From: Streptomyces albus subsp. albus
GTDB lineage: Bacteria > Actinomycetota > Actinomycetes > Streptomycetales > Streptomycetaceae
Length of the DNA: 64,000 nucleotides
NCBI RefSeq assembly: GCF_000725885.1
Contig: NZ_JODR01000019.1
Span: forward strand, 75,558 to 139,557
Reading direction: 5' to 3'
The notes below the pieces were generated by a model, which saw nothing but the letters and a program-made list of their open reading frames with translations, ran no database searches and was not told the DNA's origin. Of this stretch, positions 33,796-41,713 are shown one piece after another (positions within the stretch are counted from its first letter, which is position 1; every line of letters starts with the position of its first letter). A program made the position numbers and the translations under genes.

Positions 33796-34022
33796 GTTGT
33801 CCGGGCCCGCATCAGGGGTGCCGGGGGTGCGGGGGCACCGGTCTCGTCCATGGTGTTGCCGTGTATGTGTCGGACCACGGGGTCGGCGAGGACGTGTCCG
33901 CGCCCCATGGTTGCCGGCACTGCCGGGGGCGCGGCTTCTCCTGCCAGGCGTCGCCCCGCTGCCAGGGCAAGCACGAGCCCGGCACCCCCATGATCCGGCC
34001 GGACCAGCGCCCGCCCGGATGA
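33792..34022 (+). CDS. 76-residue protein with DnaJ-type CxxCxG zinc motifs
   Basis: The frame encodes two CxxCxGxG-like motifs (CRGCGGTG near residue 10 and CRHCRGRG near residue 43), each of the DnaJ zinc-ribbon kind, plus two more Cys (FSCQ, PRCQ). The C-terminal part is Pro-rich. Zinc binding is likely; function unknown. It starts inside the stop of a 16-residue leader ORF. Codon bias is good in the middle part. No gene is seen in 34023-34158. Confidence 0.5.
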   Translation: MSCPGPHQGCRGCGGTGLVHGVAVYVSDHGVGEDVSAPHGCRHCRGRGFSCQASPRCQGKHEPGTPMIRPDQRPPG

Positions 34023-34146
34023 GCCCCGCCCGGATGATCCCCGCCCGGGTGACGGGCCCCCGGATGAGGGGCGCCGTCCACCGGGGATCAAGCGGGGGCT
34101 TCCTGCGGGGGCGGCGCCGGTGGTGCCGTGCGGTGGGGCCGGGTCG

Positions 34147-34152
34147 TAGGGT
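34147..34152 (+). promoter_or_regulatory. -10 element, leaderless geometry (cold-shock-like gene)
   Basis: TAGGGT, then 6 nt, then ATG 34159. Confidence 0.5.
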
Positions 34153-34158
34153 TCCGGC

Positions 34159-34395
34159 ATGGTGAAGGCGATCGTCCGCGAGTGGAGCGAAGAGGAAGGG
34201 TGGGGCGTGCTCGATTGCCCCGAGACCCCCGGGGGCTGCTTCGCGCACTACTCCGACGTCCGGATGGAAGGCTTCCGCACCCTGTCGCCCGGCCAGCGCG
34301 TGGATCTCACCTGGGAGGCACCCGGGTTCGAGCAGGACGGGTACCGCTACCGGGCGGTGAGCGTCGTGCCGCAGGGAGCGCCCCCGTCCGGCTGA
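34159..34395 (+). CDS. Divergent cold-shock-domain protein
   Basis: A 78-residue OB-fold protein: VKAIVREWSEEEGWGVLD replaces the classic KWFNxEKGFGFI, then CFAHYSDVRMEGFRTLSPGQ matches the HYS/GFRTL block, and a strand with YRAVSVVPQG ends it. The RNP1 aromatic positions are partly lost, so nucleic-acid binding may be altered. Streptomycetes carry several such divergent copies beside canonical Csp proteins. Compare the canonical copy at 58225. Confidence 0.75.
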   Translation: MVKAIVREWSEEEGWGVLDCPETPGGCFAHYSDVRMEGFRTLSPGQRVDLTWEAPGFEQDGYRYRAVSVVPQGAPPSG

Positions 34396-34446
34396 CGCCC
34401 GGGGAGGGGCTCACGCCCCGGGGAGAGGCTGACGCCCCGGGGAGCG
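34391..34446. repeat. Short tandem repeat (18-19 bp, three copies)
   Basis: Units starting gctgacgcc (34391), gctcacgcc (34409) and gctgacgcc (34428), each followed by ccggggag. Overlaps the last codons of the cold-shock-like gene. Confidence 0.55.
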
Positions 34447-34476
34447 GCCGGTATCGGCCTAGCGGCCGATGCCGGC
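34447..34476. terminator. Terminator between convergent genes
   Basis: 13-bp inverted repeat with one wobble (34447-34459 with 34464-34476), 4-nt loop. Confidence 0.65.
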
Positions 34477-34551
34477 TCAGCGGCTGATGCCCGTCGAGGG
34501 GCGGCGGAGGGCGAAGGGGCGGCGGAGAGGGGGCCGCGAAGGTGTGGGCGG

Positions 34552-35343
34552 TCACGTGCCGTTGCGCTGTTGGGCGGCGTTGAACTCCTGCACCCATTTC
34601 TCGTGCTGCTGGTAGTCCGCGGTGAAGCGGGTGTCGCCCGGTTTCACGGTGACGAAGTAGAGCCAGTCGCCCTCGGCGGGGGAGAGGGCGGCCTTGAGGG
34701 CTTCCGGGCCGGGGTTGCAGATGGGGGTCGGGGGGAGGCCCTTGTGGAGGTAGGTGTTGTAGGGGGAGGCGAGGCGCGTGTCGGCGTATGTGGTGCGGAG
34801 TGTGGAGCGGCCGAGCGCGTAGTTGATCGTGGAGTCCATCTGGAGCGGCATGTCGCGCTTCATGCGGTTGTCGATGACGCGGACGACCTTCTTCATGTCC
34901 TCGAAGGTGTCGGCCTCTGCCTGGGCGATGCTGGCGATGATCAGCGTCTTCTCGTCGTGCACACCGGCGGCCGACTGCCGTTCCCGCGCGGTGTCGGTCA
35001 TGAGGGTGACCAGTGACGTCGGTGTCGTCGAGGACCGGACGGGATAGGTCGCCGGGTACAGATGGCCCTCCAGGTTGCCCTTGGCCGCGGCCGGCAGCTT
35101 GAGCTTGCCCCGGCGGGCGGCGCGCTCGGCGGCCTTCTCCGTGGTGCCCTCGGGGACGGAGAGGGCCTTGTCGGCCGCGGCGTACACCTGTGAGGCGCGC
35201 CATCCCTCGGGGACGACGAAGGAGGTGACGGACCGCTCCTGCTGGTACTGGCGGAACAGGACGACGGCCGCCGTGACGGCCAGCGCGCACAGTACGGCCA
35301 CTATGGCGAGCCGGCGTGTCCGCTTTCCGGTCGTGGTGGTCAT
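34552..35343 (-). CDS. Short MltG-like endolytic transglycosylase
   Basis: A 263-residue YceG/MltG-family protein. One N-terminal membrane helix (RRLAIVAVLCALAVTAAVVLF), then a LysM-like region, then the catalytic core with LEGHLYPATYPV, ASIAQAEADT (catalytic Glu region; usual form is ASIvekEa), NRMKRDMPLQMDST and the C-terminal GDWLYFVTVKPG. MltG cuts nascent peptidoglycan strands at the membrane. Family members are usually 340 residues or far longer in streptomycetes, so this is a minimal paralogue and probably not the main mltG next to aroE. Confidence 0.75.
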   Translation of the reverse strand: MTTTTGKRTRRLAIVAVLCALAVTAAVVLFRQYQQERSVTSFVVPEGWRASQVYAAADKALSVPEGTTEKAAERAARRGKLKLPAAAKGNLEGHLYPATYPVRSSTTPTSLVTLMTDTARERQSAAGVHDEKTLIIASIAQAEADTFEDMKKVVRVIDNRMKRDMPLQMDSTINYALGRSTLRTTYADTRLASPYNTYLHKGLPPTPICNPGPEALKAALSPAEGDWLYFVTVKPGDTRFTADYQQHEKWVQEFNAAQQRNGT

Positions 35344-35350
35344 ACCGGAA

Positions 35351-35356
35351 ACGCTA
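35351..35356 (-). promoter_or_regulatory. -10 element, leaderless geometry (MltG-like)
   Basis: On the minus strand TAGCGT, then 7 nt, then ATG 35343. Confidence 0.5.
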
Positions 35357-35823
35357 GGACAGTGGCATGCGGAGTGGGGCGGGACGGTACGGAGACCGTC
35401 CGACATGGTGAGTGCGCTCCGAGTGACCCGCCGGACCGCACCCGGGTGTGCAAGGGCCGGACGGTAACGGAACTGTTCCGGCGGTCGGGCGCTCACCGGC
35501 CGTCGCCGTGATCCGTGACGGGCGGCGGAGAACCGGCGGGGCGGCGAGCGGGACGCCCGCACGGTGACGCGGTGCTCCGTACGGCTCTGACCGCCTCGTT
35601 CCGGGGCGGACGGCGGCTGCGGGGCCGGGTGCGCACCGTCGGGCCGCGTCCGGGGCGTGGGGGCTCGGGTGCGGCGGTGGGAGCGGCCGTGCCGTCCGTT
35701 CGCCTGTAACAGGCGTGTAAGAGCGGCGGCTCGGCGTGAACACCACGCGGGGCGGGCGGATCGAACGTGTCGGAAACGCTCACCCGTGCCGCGCAGCCGG
35801 CACCGACCGCGAAGGAAGAAACG
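35357..35823. other. Intergenic region, no gene supported
   Basis: About 470 bases. A GTG-started frame at 35515-35709 exists but its product is only Arg/Gly-rich and codon bias is not convincing. A 15-bp palindrome CGCCTGT-A-ACAGGCG at 35701-35715 lies 109 bases before the next gene and could be an operator. Confidence 0.4.
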
Positions 35824-36522
35824 ATGCGCGCCAAGAAGATGACCCTCGCCGCTCTGGCCCTCGCCGCCGGTCTCTCGCTCACCGCCTGCCAGGGCAACGA
35901 CGACTCCGCCGCCGGCTCGAACTCCTCCGCCGCCTCGTCCTCGGGCGGCGGTTCCTCCTCGTCCTCGGCGGGCACCTCCGGCGGCGGCTCCTCCGAGGAG
36001 AGCGGCACGAGCACCGGCGGCGGCAGCGGCACCGGCGGCACCGGCGGCAGCGGCACCGGCGGCACGAAGGCGGCGGGCTCGACGGAGGCCGCTCCCGGCA
36101 GCGGCGGCGGGAAGATCACCACCGGTGACTGCAAGACCAAGAACCTGGAATTCAGCTCGTCCCACGGCATGGGCGAGGGCGATCTGATCGTCACCCTCAA
36201 GAACGTCGGCGGGGACGCCTGCTCGCTCAAGGGCTTCCCCGGCGTGGACCTGCGGTCGCAGGACGCCGGCCGGCCCCTGAGCGCCAAGCGCAGCGACCTG
36301 GCGGCGCCGGCCGTCTCCCTCCAGAACGGTGAGGAGACCCGCTTCACCCTGCACTACCCGCCGAACAACACCGGCGGCACCGGCGCGTACGTCAGCAGCA
36401 TGGTCGTCACCCCGCCCAACGAGACCCACTCCAAGAGCCTGCCGGTCAGCATCAGCCTCCCGGTCGAGGTCGGCGCCGACCAGAAGGTCGTGGTGGACCC
36501 GGTCGGCACCGGCAAGCAGTGA
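35824..36522 (+). CDS. DUF4232-type secreted lipoprotein
   Basis: A 232-residue lipoprotein. The signal peptide MRAKKMTLAALALAAGLS ends in lipobox LTAC. A ~75-residue Ser/Gly linker follows (residues 25-100). The mature domain begins with TGDCKTKNLEFS and includes LIVTLKNVGGDACSLKGFPGVDL, which matches DUF4232, a beta-sandwich common in streptomycete surface proteins. The two Cys probably form a disulfide. ATG 35824 has AAGGAAG 7 nt upstream. Function unknown. Confidence 0.8.
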   Translation: MRAKKMTLAALALAAGLSLTACQGNDDSAAGSNSSAASSSGGGSSSSSAGTSGGGSSEESGTSTGGGSGTGGTGGSGTGGTKAAGSTEAAPGSGGGKITTGDCKTKNLEFSSSHGMGEGDLIVTLKNVGGDACSLKGFPGVDLRSQDAGRPLSAKRSDLAAPAVSLQNGEETRFTLHYPPNNTGGTGAYVSSMVVTPPNETHSKSLPVSISLPVEVGADQKVVVDPVGTGKQ

Positions 36523-36596
36523 GGCCGCCCGTGCGGTGCGACGGGCGAGCCCCGTGGCGCGGCGCCCCCCTCACGCCTCCGGGGCGGTCCGGCCGG

Positions 36597-37601
36597 CTAC
36601 GGGACGAGCACCACTTTGCCCGTGGTGCCCCGCGTCTCCAGGGCGCGGTGCGCCTCGGCGGCCCGGGCGAGGGGGTACTCGTCGACGAGCGGTACGAGTG
36701 TCCCGTCGGCCGCCGAACGGAGCGCCGCCTCCTCCAGTTCGCGCTTGTGCGACTGCATGAAGGCGGGGTCCAGCGGGTGGACGACGATGCCCCGGCCGCG
36801 CAGTTCGTCGGCGCTCAGGGGCGGGGCCGCGGCCTGAGCCGGCCGGCCGGTGGCCGTCGGCAGGGACGAGGAGCCGCCGTACGCGTGGTGGCTGCCGCCG
36901 TGGGCGACCAGATCGAGCGCGGTACGGCCGAGGGCGCCGCCGGGGCCGTCGAACAGATGGTGCACGGGGCGTTCCCCGTAGGCGGCACGGATGCGGTCGG
37001 CCCAGTCGGGCAGGTCGTAGTCGACGGCCAGGTCGGCGCCCAGCCGCGTGACGACGGCCGTCTTGGCGGGGCCGCCGGCCGCGCCGATCACGCGGGCGCC
37101 GCGGTGCTTGGCGTACTGCGTCAGCAGGGCGCCCATACCGCCGGCCGCGCTGAGCACGAGCACGGTGTCGCCGGGTTTGATCTCCGCGTTCCGCAGTACC
37201 CCCATGACAGTGCGGCCGGTGCCGATCAGGGCGACGGCCTGCGCCGCGGTCATGTCCCCGGGGACGGGCTGGAGGGCCGCGGCGTCGGCGACGGCCAGTT
37301 CGGCGTAGCCGCCGGGTGCCGCGCCGAGATGGACGGTGACGCGCCGGCCGAGCCAGCCGGGGTCGGTCCCCTCGCCCAGCAGCTCGACAGCGCCGGCGAC
37401 TTCGCGGCCCGGGACGGTGGGCAGGTTTGGCAGCGGCAGCGGGCCGATCCGGTGGCCGCCGCGGAGCGTGGTGTCGATCAGGTGCACGCCCGCTGCCTGC
37501 ACGGCGATCCTGACCTGGCCGGGTCCGGGTATCGGATCGGGGACTTCCTCGTACGTCAGGTTCTCGGCGGGGCCGAAGGCGTGCAGACGGACGGCGTGCA
37601 T
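36597..37601 (-). CDS. Zinc-independent quinone oxidoreductase (MDR family), probable SoxR target
   Basis: A 334-residue medium-chain reductase. GroES-like N-terminal domain, then the NADPH-binding fold with VLVLSAAGGMGALLTQYAKHRGARVIG (the Gly motif appears as AAGGMG). Zinc-ligand cysteines are absent, as in quinone reductases of the QOR type. AAGGAG precedes ATG 37601. From position relative to msiK and terD it corresponds to S. coelicolor SCO4266, which I recall as a member of the SoxR regulon induced by redox-cycling compounds; a SoxR-like box is present upstream. Confidence 0.85.
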   Translation of the reverse strand: MHAVRLHAFGPAENLTYEEVPDPIPGPGQVRIAVQAAGVHLIDTTLRGGHRIGPLPLPNLPTVPGREVAGAVELLGEGTDPGWLGRRVTVHLGAAPGGYAELAVADAAALQPVPGDMTAAQAVALIGTGRTVMGVLRNAEIKPGDTVLVLSAAGGMGALLTQYAKHRGARVIGAAGGPAKTAVVTRLGADLAVDYDLPDWADRIRAAYGERPVHHLFDGPGGALGRTALDLVAHGGSHHAYGGSSSLPTATGRPAQAAAPPLSADELRGRGIVVHPLDPAFMQSHKRELEEAALRSAADGTLVPLVDEYPLARAAEAHRALETRGTTGKVVLVP

Positions 37602-37685
37602 GGGGCTCGCTCCTTCGCGGATGGGCCGGCCGGTGTCCGGCGGGGCCGGTGGCCGGTTCGTGCCGCCCACGCTGCGACATGAAGT

Positions 37686-37704
37686 GAGGTTCAAGTCAAG
37701 CCTC
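37686..37704. promoter_or_regulatory. Candidate SoxR box
   Basis: Imperfect dyad GAGGTTCAAGTCAAGCCTC. On the minus strand it includes TTGACTTGAACCTC, the -35 plus dyad layout of MerR-family promoters, 85 bases upstream of the quinone reductase start. Confidence 0.5.
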
Positions 37705-37784
37705 GCCCGCGGGCCGGTACGGCGGCCTCGGGACAGCGCCGCTTGCCGGTGCCGCTTGTCAGTGGCCGAGTGCAGCATGAGGGC

Positions 37785-38447
37785 ATGGCGACATCAGCGG
37801 TACGTGAGGCGCGGCGACCCTCGATCGTTCTCCCCGAGCTGCGGCCCTTCGAGGGGCGGGGGCTGGCGCCGGACGGCGACTACGACGGGGTGCGGTTCGA
37901 AGGGCTGGATCTGAGCGGTACGGACGGCGGCGGGGCGACCTTCCTGGACGTGGGGATGTACCGCTGCGCGCTGGACGAGGCCGCGCTCCGACGCACCCGG
38001 TTCATCGACTCGGTGCTGGAGGGCGTCTGGGGCGTCGGAACGAAGCTGGCCGACGCCGAACTGCGGGACGTGGAGCTGCGGGATGCCCGACTGGGCGGTG
38101 TCCAGTTGCACGGCGCCCGGCTCAACCGGGTGCTGGTACGCGGCGGGAAGATCGACTGTCTCAATCTGCGGCAGGCGTCCCTCACCGACGTCACGTTCGA
38201 GGAGTGCGTGCTGAGCGAGCCGGACTTCAGCGGCGCCTCGCTCGAACGCGTGACGTTCCGGGACTGCGTGCTGCGCCGGGCCGAGCTCCACCAGGTGCGG
38301 CTGAAGGACGTGGACCTGCGAGGGGCGACGGAACTGGACGTCGCGGTGGGGGTGGAGCACCTGGCCGGAGCCGTGATCACCATGGGCCAGCTGATGGATC
38401 TCGCACCGGCCCTCGCCACACAGATCGGCCTCCGGGTGGAGGGGTAG
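37785..38447 (+). CDS. Pentapeptide-repeat protein
   Basis: A 220-residue protein. From residue ~40 it is a run of A(D/N)LxX-type pentapeptides (FEGLDLSG, LADAELRDVELRDARLGG, LHGARL, FSGASLERVTF, LKDVDLRGAT) forming a right-handed beta-helix of about 25-30 repeats. Pentapeptide proteins can mimic DNA and protect gyrase, but most are of unknown function and no resistance role is claimed. ATG 37785 has GAGGG close by. It is divergent from the quinone reductase, with the SoxR-like box between them. Confidence 0.85.
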   Translation: MATSAVREARRPSIVLPELRPFEGRGLAPDGDYDGVRFEGLDLSGTDGGGATFLDVGMYRCALDEAALRRTRFIDSVLEGVWGVGTKLADAELRDVELRDARLGGVQLHGARLNRVLVRGGKIDCLNLRQASLTDVTFEECVLSEPDFSGASLERVTFRDCVLRRAELHQVRLKDVDLRGATELDVAVGVEHLAGAVITMGQLMDLAPALATQIGLRVEG

Positions 38448-38486
38448 ACGGCCTGGCCTTTTCCGGCCGTCGGCAGCCGGACCATC

Positions 38487-38574
38487 GGCGGTCGGGCGGT
38501 CGGGCGGTCGGGTGGTCGGGCGGTCGGGCGGTCGGGCGGTCGGGCGGTCGGGTGGTTGGGCGGTCGGGTGGTCG
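38487..38574. repeat. Tandem 8-bp repeat, 11 copies
   Basis: Eleven consecutive units of ggcggtcg with ggtggtcg/ggtggttg variants (units begin at 38487, 38495 and every 8 bases to 38567). A second, looser repeat of gtgcgggga-cgcgtg follows at about 38636-38690. No gene is seen in 38448-38792. Confidence 0.85.
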
Positions 38575-38792
38575 GCGGTTGGCCGTCGGCAGCCGGTGCC
38601 GTGGGGACGGGCCGTACGGGGACGCTTCGTACGGGGACGTGCGTGTGCGGGGACGCGTGCGTGTGCGGGGACGCGGGTGTACGCGGACCTCCGTGTACGT
38701 GGACGTGCCGTACCGGGCCGGTGCCGTACGTCGTCGTGCCGTACGCGGCGCTTGTGCCGTGCCAGGGCGCGGGCAGGGGACGCTGGGGTGGG

Positions 38793-39293
38793 TCAGACGC
38801 GGGGGAAACGGGACATCAGCGTCCAGACGGCCGGGTTGTCGGCCAGTCCCTCGTGCATGTCGGTGAGGTCCGCGACCAGATCGTGGAGGAAGTCGCGTGC
38901 TTCGCGGCGCAGTTCGGTGTGGGAGAAGGTGAGCGGCCCCTCGTCCCGTGCTGCCGGCCAGTCGCCGGTGATCTCCACCCAGCCGAAGCGGCGGGTGAAG
39001 CTCAGCAGATCGGCGGACTCCGTGAAGTCCAGGGTCGCGTGGTGGGGGCCGGGGGAGCGGGCACCGCGCGGATCGCGGTCGAGGTCCTCGGCGATGTCGC
39101 ACAGCGCCCAGGCGAAGTCGAGCACCGGCACCCATCCCCAGGCTGTGGACAGTTCGCGGTCGCTCTCGGTGTCCGCGAGATAGACGTCGCCGCAGAACAG
39201 ATCGTGCCGCAGCGCGTGGACGTCAGCGGTGCGGTAGTCCGTCTGGGGCGGGTCGGGGAAGCGGCGGGAGAGGGCATAGCCGATGTCGAGCAC
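38793..39293 (-). CDS. Conserved hypothetical protein
   Basis: A 166-residue acidic protein with no signal peptide or membrane helix. Distinct segments are IGYALSRRFPDPP, LHDLFCGDVYLAD, WGWVPVLDFAWALCDIAEDL and FTRRFGWVEITGDWP. The Trp-rich, acidic composition resembles small immunity-type or DUF proteins of streptomycetes, but I do not recognise a named family. GTG start without an obvious ribosome-binding site. It is 105 bases downstream of terD on the same strand, past a terminator-like hairpin. Confidence 0.65.
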   Translation of the reverse strand: MLDIGYALSRRFPDPPQTDYRTADVHALRHDLFCGDVYLADTESDRELSTAWGWVPVLDFAWALCDIAEDLDRDPRGARSPGPHHATLDFTESADLLSFTRRFGWVEITGDWPAARDEGPLTFSHTELRREARDFLHDLVADLTDMHEGLADNPAVWTLMSRFPRV

Positions 39294-39337
39294 CCCGCGA
39301 TGGTGTCACGCCATGGTGGAGCTTCCCCCGTTGCGGC

Positions 39338-39373
39338 GGGGCGGCGCTCCTCCGGCGGGAGGGGCGCCGCCCC
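39338..39373 (-). terminator. Terminator after terD
   Basis: 16-bp inverted repeat with one mismatch (39338-39353 with 39358-39373), 4-nt loop, between terD and the next minus-strand gene. Confidence 0.7.
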
Positions 39374-39398
39374 GTCATCGTCCGTGCGCGGCCGGGTC

Positions 39399-39974
39399 TC
39401 AGACGTTGACGCCGAAGTCCTGGGCGATGCCGACGAGGCCGGAGGCGTAGCCCTGGCCGACGGCGCGGAACTTCCACTCCGCACCGTTGCGGTACAGCTC
39501 ACCGAAGACCATGGCGGTCTCGGTGGCGGCGTCCTCGCTCAGGTCGTAGCGGGCGATCTCCGCCTGGTCGGCCTGGTTGACGATGCGGATGTAGGCGTTC
39601 CGCACCTGGCCGAAGTTCTGGCTGCGGCTCTCCGCGTCGTAGATCGACACCGGGAAGACGATCTTGTCGATGTCGGCCGGCAGCGCGGCCAGGTTGACGT
39701 TGATCTGCTCGTCGTCGCCGGAGCCCTCGCCGGTGAGGTTGTCGCCGGTGTGGACGATCGCCTGGTCCGGGGTGGCCTTGTTGTTGAAGAAGACGAAGTG
39801 CTGGTCGGAGTAGACCTTGCCCTGTGCGTTCACCGCGATGGCGCTCGCGTCCAGGTCGAAGTCCGTGCCGGTCGTGGTGCGCACGTCCCAGCCGAGGCCG
39901 ACCGTGACGGCGCTCAGGCCCGGTGCCTCCTTGGTGAGCGAGATGTTGCCGCCCTTGGACAGGCTGACAGCCAT
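39399..39974 (-). CDS. terD: TerD-family calcium-binding stress protein
   Basis: A 191-residue TerD protein. It opens with [20 protein letters not shown] and has [21 protein letters not shown] and [21 protein letters not shown], the paired acidic clusters that bind calcium, and a typical [10 protein letters not shown] and NAYIRIVN run. Streptomycetes have many TerD paralogues; some act in development or tellurite/oxidative stress, so the exact role is open. GGAAGGGC precedes ATG 39974. Confidence 0.92.
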   Translation of the reverse strand: MAVSLSKGGNISLTKEAPGLSAVTVGLGWDVRTTTGTDFDLDASAIAVNAQGKVYSDQHFVFFNNKATPDQAIVHTGDNLTGEGSGDDEQINVNLAALPADIDKIVFPVSIYDAESRSQNFGQVRNAYIRIVNQADQAEIARYDLSEDAATETAMVFGELYRNGAEWKFRAVGQGYASGLVGIAQDFGVNV

Positions 39975-40273
39975 GGGGTGCCCTTCCGTTGTGATGAATC
40001 GTGGTGACTCCCGAGGGAACCACCGTCGTCGGACCGTGACCTGACCGGGGTCCGCGGCCCCGCTTCTCACTCTCCACAACGCAGGCCGGGGACGGCCGGG
40101 TTCCAGGTTTCTTTGCTTTCTTTGCCTTCACTCCCGGCCCGGCCGCCTCCCCGGCCCCGCCCCGGCGGCCCCCTGACCGTCCCTTCGCCCCGGCCGGGCG
40201 GCCCACGGGCCCGGCGCGGGGCGCCCGCCGGCCGGCCGAAATGCGGATGACGTCCCGGCCGTGAGGGCGGACC

Positions 40274-40714
40274 ATGGAGGACATGTCCGGTCCCTATTAC
40301 ATCCGTGGTGCGGTCTCGCTGCCCGAGGCCGAACTGACGTGGCGCTTCTCGCGCGCGTCGGGGCCGGGCGGGCAGCATGTGAACACCAGCGACAGCCAGG
40401 CGGAGGTCCGTTTCGACCTCGCGCGCACCCAGGCGCTCCCCGAGGTGTGGAAGCGCCGCGCGCTGGAACGGCTCGGCAACCGGCTGGTGGACGGCGGTGT
40501 GCTGGTCGTACGGGCCAGTGAGCACCGTTCGCAGTGGCGGAACCGCGAGACGGCGGCCGTACGGATGGCCTCGCTGCTCGCGGAGGCGACGGCTCCGCCA
40601 CCGCCGCCGCGCCGCAAGAAGAAGATCCCGCGCGGTGTCAACGAGCGCCGACTGCGGCAGAAGAAGCAGCGCGGCGAGGTCAAGCGCGGCCGTTCGGGCC
40701 GCGGCTGGGACTGA
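40274..40714 (+). CDS. arfB: ArfB/ICT1-like peptidyl-tRNA hydrolase (alternative ribosome rescue)
   Basis: A 146-residue class I release factor-like protein. It carries the catalytic GGQ loop (SGPGGQHVNTSDSQAEVRF) and a basic C-terminal tail (PPRRKKKIPRG, RLRQKKQRGEVKRG) that in ArfB enters the empty mRNA channel of stalled ribosomes. There is no stop-codon recognition domain. ATG 40274 has GAGGGCGG upstream; an ATG three codons later has no room for its own site. Confidence 0.9.
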   Translation: MEDMSGPYYIRGAVSLPEAELTWRFSRASGPGGQHVNTSDSQAEVRFDLARTQALPEVWKRRALERLGNRLVDGGVLVVRASEHRSQWRNRETAAVRMASLLAEATAPPPPPRRKKKIPRGVNERRLRQKKQRGEVKRGRSGRGWD

Positions 40715-40795
40715 GGGTCCCGCGGCTGGGACCGAGGGGCCCGGCGCCGCGGCTCCGGAGCCCGGACCGTGGCGCCTGGCGCGGGCGCGCGGGCC

Positions 40796-41365
40796 TCAGC
40801 CCAGGGAGCGGTACCGGCCGCTGTAGTACAGCAGGGGGCCGCCCGAACCGTGGGTGAGGCGGGTGGCCAGGACCCGGCCGACGACGAGCGTGTGGTCGCC
40901 GGCGGTCACCCGCTGCTCGGTACGGCACTCGACGGCTGCGAGCGCGCCGTCGACCAGCGGTGCGCCGCTGGCGGTGCCCCGGGTGTGCGGGAGCTCCTGG
41001 AAGAGGAGCCGGTCGCTGAGCCGCGCCTTCATTGCGAAGCGACCGGCGGTCTTGGTCTGGGCGTCGGTGAGCAGGGAGACGGCCCAGTGGTCCTGGCGGG
41101 AGAGCAGTTCGTCCATCCGGGAGCCCTCGCGGAGGCTGACGAGGACCAGGGGCGGGTCGAGGGAGACGGACATGAACGCGGTGGCGGTCATGCCGACGTC
41201 CTCGCCGCGCGCGCCCTCTTCCGGGTCGTGCGCGGTGACCAGGACCACTCCGGCCGCCAGCCGCGCCATCGCGGCACGGAACTCCTCGTCGTTCACCCCA
41301 TCAGCATGGGGCATCGGGTGGGTGTGGGGCACGTGGGCCGTCTGCTGCTGCACTGCGTGGGACAC
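40796..41365 (-). CDS. Flavin reductase-like (DIM6/NTAB) protein
   Basis: A 189-residue FMN-binding split-barrel protein: FRAAMARLAAGVVLVTAHD, GMTATAFMSVSLDPPLVLVSL and HTLVVGRVLATRL are the usual blocks. Such proteins supply reduced flavin to monooxygenases or act as short-chain flavoprotein reductases. No monooxygenase is adjacent. GTG start, leaderless-type -10, divergent from the GGDEF gene with 348 bases between. Confidence 0.85.
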   Translation of the reverse strand: MSHAVQQQTAHVPHTHPMPHADGVNDEEFRAAMARLAAGVVLVTAHDPEEGARGEDVGMTATAFMSVSLDPPLVLVSLREGSRMDELLSRQDHWAVSLLTDAQTKTAGRFAMKARLSDRLLFQELPHTRGTASGAPLVDGALAAVECRTEQRVTAGDHTLVVGRVLATRLTHGSGGPLLYYSGRYRSLG

Positions 41366-41372
41366 GCTGGCT

Positions 41373-41378
41373 ACGCTA
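41373..41378 (-). promoter_or_regulatory. -10 element, leaderless geometry (flavin reductase)
   Basis: On the minus strand TAGCGT, then 7 nt, then GTG 41365. It lies inside an imperfect palindrome CTGGTTAGCGTAGCCAG. Confidence 0.5.
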
Positions 41379-41542
41379 ACCAGCCGGTTCTCCGGCGTGC
41401 ATCGGGCTGGGGGACCAGGCGGGGCCTAAGACCGCAGGCCGGGGGAAACCGGGCGCGGGGACCGGGGCCGGGGCCGGGACGGGGCCGGCTGTGGCACCGG
41501 TCCTCCGGCACACGTTGCGCAGTCAACTAGTCGCATTCTGTT

Positions 41543-41556
41543 GTGACTTGAGTCAC
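41543..41556. promoter_or_regulatory. Candidate BldD box upstream of the diguanylate cyclase
   Basis: GTGAC-ttga-GTCAC, a perfect palindrome fitting the BldD pattern GTNAC/GTNAC. In S. coelicolor cdgB is a known BldD target, which supports the call. It is 158 bases upstream of the start. Confidence 0.6.
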
Positions 41557-41713
41557 AGAGGGCATTAATTGTTGACCCTGTGTACCGAGTGAACAGCTCG
41601 CTGTGATTCAGTGGCCGTGACAGCCGAAGAACGCCACAGAAGACCGCCGACGGGGGCCCGGAAGCGACGACACGAGCACCTGGAGTTGACGTACACGGCT
41701 CAGGGGGAGGGCT

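Noticed and set aside
35515..35709. 64-codon plus-strand frame in the region before the DUF4232 lipoprotein
   Set aside because: Arg/Gly-rich product without recognisable features and with no start signal beyond a bare GTG.
38487..38574. Regular repeat considered as a CRISPR array
   Set aside because: Units are 8 bp, contiguous and without spacers; no cas genes in the window.
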